A DNA stretch of 42,998 nt, taken from contig JAFZPN010000163.1 in the NCBI GenBank assembly GCA_017550315.1, forward strand, positions 1 to 42,998, in the 5' to 3' direction. This DNA is from Clostridia bacterium. GTDB lineage: Bacteria > Bacillota > Clostridia > Oscillospirales > CAG-272. Below the pieces are notes generated by a model. It worked only from the letters and a program-made list of their open reading frames with translations, had not been told where the DNA came from and ran no database searches. This document shows, one piece after another, positions 42,001-42,998 of this stretch (its first letter is position 1; each line of letters starts with the position of its first letter). The position numbers were made by a program, and so were the translations under genes.

Positions 42001-42696
42001 GTCAAGGACATGAAAGTTCCCGTGGAGTACGAAGGAGATCCGCCTAAGGGCACACCCTATCTCATGGTGCTGCAGTCAAACTCGCCGATTGAGTACACGG
42101 AACCTCCCGAAAAGGATAAGAACGGCGACTGGTTTAAGTACACGCCATACGGCGCAGATAACCTTGTTACCGTCACGGGCAATGAGGTCACCGTTTCGCT
42201 GAACGCGATCAATTACGTATGGAGAAACAGCAGTTTCGGGGAGCTCGGCGAATCCAGAGTGTTTACGTTTAAGAGAGACGCTTTGACAGTAAGCGGCACC
42301 TTCACCGAAGAATGGGAGAACAGCGACGGATATATCTGTAAAAAATACACGCTGAACAATCCCCCCGCGATCAGCGGATCTTACAGAGAAGAAGAGGACT
42401 GGGATGAAGGCCGGAAGTATTACGACAATAAATACACGGCAAGCGAATGGAAAGCCATCAACAGTTACTCGCTTACCAAGGAATATAAAATAACCGGCAC
42501 GCCGAGCGGTACCGTGCTCCTGTACTTTGATTCCGCCGGCACAAAGCTCATAAAGGCTGTGGTAAGCATCGGCGGTAGCGGTACGTATTCATGGAAGTAT
42601 GACGAAGGATACCTGAAAAGAATGCAGGGCATGATGGAAAACGGGACGGAAAACAAAGGCGTATACTTCGATATGACCCTGCGTAGTACCGACTGA
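39094..42696 (+). CDS. 1200-residue double-zinc-ribbon membrane protein
   Basis: The largest gene of the window. Residues 3-55 hold two zinc ribbons (C5, C8, C19, C22 and C36, C39, C50, C53), followed by a Pro-rich linker, and one transmembrane helix at about 126-146. The remaining 1050 residues should lie outside. They contain a beta-rich part, a hydrophobic Gly/Ala-rich stretch at about 478-567 that could form two or three further helices (WNVINVGISIIGLYTLMM, then FGATALAVVGAALYAY), an alpha-helical part to about 800, and beta-rich C-terminal repeats with many Trp/Tyr. No homologue comes to mind. Start with GGAGGGG upstream, 18 bases after the preceding gene. Confidence 0.85.
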   Translation: MTKYCKNCGAELKNGVKFCEECGAKVPEEKPARRFCSSCGRELVPDASFCRFCGARVEAGSHPAVTPVQPVTIDPPNRGLPNPPPARQTPAAQNKPDYMQPGYQQRVRAERQSAQEAAKPKKSYRGLSLFLAFTLAVEFCIAGFKYPGFLKKGGLDQPGIVTGKTDGKGDSGKYDAQTREFLDSLGITEEQLEAFRGLEIEATPENSPGNPRFIEARYTKEDYAFAQSLDAKVTRDNPEADFPQFGIHIDLKSWNLDSEEDTLTVKKLPMKTDAATDCELYAYDYSLASGQHEFYTDVEITVPLQGDPAVFDGVLYYNESADVWEDAYCELSEDGKTYTLYTSHFSTDAERTDQKLKKLMKEVQAGLDRFTDQNGTIFRILPEEYPSKYPGSKTFLYKVGIRSDWKIETFFSQQTKESLALYESLMKKGGGVPTEAGTAEGWGVLGERTDFGSSAQTGTSILFGNTELGKIVTNSSGWNVINVGISIIGLYTLMMRCLDQWQRGVSFTDIAGSNKWNFVSAALSSAGLFMTACKYLGIATVAGVSTTFGATALAVVGAALYAYTKIDAEVTKAYNFNYPLGQPKTLEDAAYYYYLSDYGWNSSERPEETEKGDAAAYAFIRLIESDPTDFDDSRAPVYHTLDIRGNGWALALNYLFEKYRDDPVKLGEMVKKLCDDFIERFWSDEIRPSVRYDCWKKALNKLLADGRLPNYYRKHQDAGENVMTDSRAMEQLGIDKNELQRRKELQAFIDDGRSIDGLFDNAAERDKYIRFDDMDKEALKEKARAVLNKNLNPICYAIYQKYYKEAFQQVLREYREELLPLLNTRITFYMKDTSVKEGATSAVSKYDHFGFVGYNAQFDPSNKEVGPHTIFTNMALEYRANTPVLLETLVYHYVRAGCPTRVNVKCTADGMAVDGYANWADVNISVDENSLWSGTEPKYWENWQFWEVWKLYVPGGVKENEIIYKRLQTVKDMKVPVEYEGDPPKGTPYLMVLQSNSPIEYTEPPEKDKNGDWFKYTPYGADNLVTVTGNEVTVSLNAINYVWRNSSFGELGESRVFTFKRDALTVSGTFTEEWENSDGYICKKYTLNNPPAISGSYREEEDWDEGRKYYDNKYTASEWKAINSYSLTKEYKITGTPSGTVLLYFDSAGTKLIKAVVSIGGSGTYSWKYDEGYLKRMQGMMENGTENKGVYFDMTLRSTD

Positions 42697-42739
42697 ATCA
42701 GGAGCTTTCCCGTCCTTTCCGAACCAGAAAACCAATAGA

Positions 42740-42949
42740 TTGGACTTCAGAACACTTACAAACGGCAAAAAGACGAATTATATCTGGAAGATCTTCTCAA
42801 ATACGAAGAATCGTATTTCGTATGGTTCACCTTTCTTGAAGAACGTGTTAACCGTACGACTTACGAAAAAGGCGTGTTTCGAGCGTGAAAATCGGATCGT
42901 GGACGGACATAAGCAGACGGTCAGATACATAGCCGGGATTGCGATTTGA
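42740..42949 (+). pseudogene. Gene fragment ending in the same tail as the chimeric spore protein
   Basis: A frame without ATG or ribosome binding site between 42697 and 42949. Its last 36 codons (KNVLTVRLTKKACFEREN ... YIAGIAI) align without gaps to the tail of the spore protein at 31560-31670, 18 of 36 residues identical. The upstream part shows no family. It looks like the 3' end of a gene whose front has been lost; the family of the tail is not recognised. Confidence 0.45.
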
Positions 42950-42962
42950 GGGGGATGTTTAC

Positions 42963-42998
42963 ATGAAGAAGTACGGAAAATGGGAGTATAATATGGAC
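42963..42998 (+). CDS. Start of a further gene, cut by the window edge
   Basis: ATG at 42963 preceded by GGGGGATG; twelve codons are visible (MKKYGKWEYNMD). It lies 14 bases after the fragment described before. Too short to identify. Confidence 0.4.
   Translation, partial: MKKYGKWEYNMD

Noticed and set aside
1-42998. CRISPR array, rRNA or tRNA genes
   Set aside because: No regularly spaced short repeats and no recognisable rRNA or tRNA sequence were noticed; only the two 108-base repeats recur.

Overview
The window looks like chromosomal DNA of an anaerobic, spore-forming Firmicute of class Clostridia, probably an uncultured gut glycan degrader. The evidence is a small acid-soluble spore protein gene, rubredoxins, strong AGGAGG-type ribosome binding sites, near-consensus sigma-A promoters with 17-base spacers, cytoplasmic glycosidases next to lipoprotein solute-binding proteins, and an E. 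coli-type thymidine kinase beside a nucleoside importer. No rRNA, tRNA or CRISPR array was seen. Genus-level placement is not possible from the sequence alone.

Layout. 1-2661: end of a BceA-type ATPase and its FtsX/BceB-type permease (peptide-antibiotic sensing or export). 2753-4279: a cytoplasmic GH13 enzyme behind its own promoter. 4486-5655: an XRE-type regulator. 5656-6250: a promoter, a 160-base leader and a 37-codon ORF, then a perfect TTGACA-17-TATAAT promoter for thymidine kinase (6251-6886). 7042-12061: a BMP-family lipoprotein, double ATPase and two permeases forming a nucleoside ABC importer, with a terminator hairpin after the lipoprotein. 12166-12296: a stretch resembling the end of an insertion sequence.

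12337-21578 is a glycan-use region: GH3 glucosidase or xylosidase, an orphan solute-binding lipoprotein, a divergent GH38-type protein, a decayed patch with fragments of three genes, and a second paralogous orphan lipoprotein. 21867-23985 (minus) is a redox cluster: TetR regulator, small winged-helix protein, metallo-beta-lactamase/rubredoxin fusion, and a rubredoxin with an unusual CxC knuckle. 24205-27059 (minus) is an MBOAT plus DHHW pair for O-acetylation of a surface polymer. 27446-29896 has two more glycosidases (GH27/36-like, GH43-like) behind a promoter whose original downstream gene seems to survive only as a frameshifted signal peptide.

30099-33712 is bounded by two 108-base direct repeats about 93% identical. 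It carries a PlsC-type acyltransferase, a spore protein gene whose 3' end has been replaced, an AAA_14/DUF4143 ATPase and a broken glycerophosphodiesterase. The replacement tail of the spore protein has a homologue near the right edge of the window.

33908-42696 is the most novel part: six co-directional, tightly packed genes behind one promoter. Three of the products carry CxxC...CxxC zinc ribbons and four or five are membrane or exported proteins, including a 742-residue exported coiled-coil protein and a 1200-residue double-zinc-ribbon membrane protein. I recognise no named system; it looks like an envelope-spanning apparatus of unknown function.
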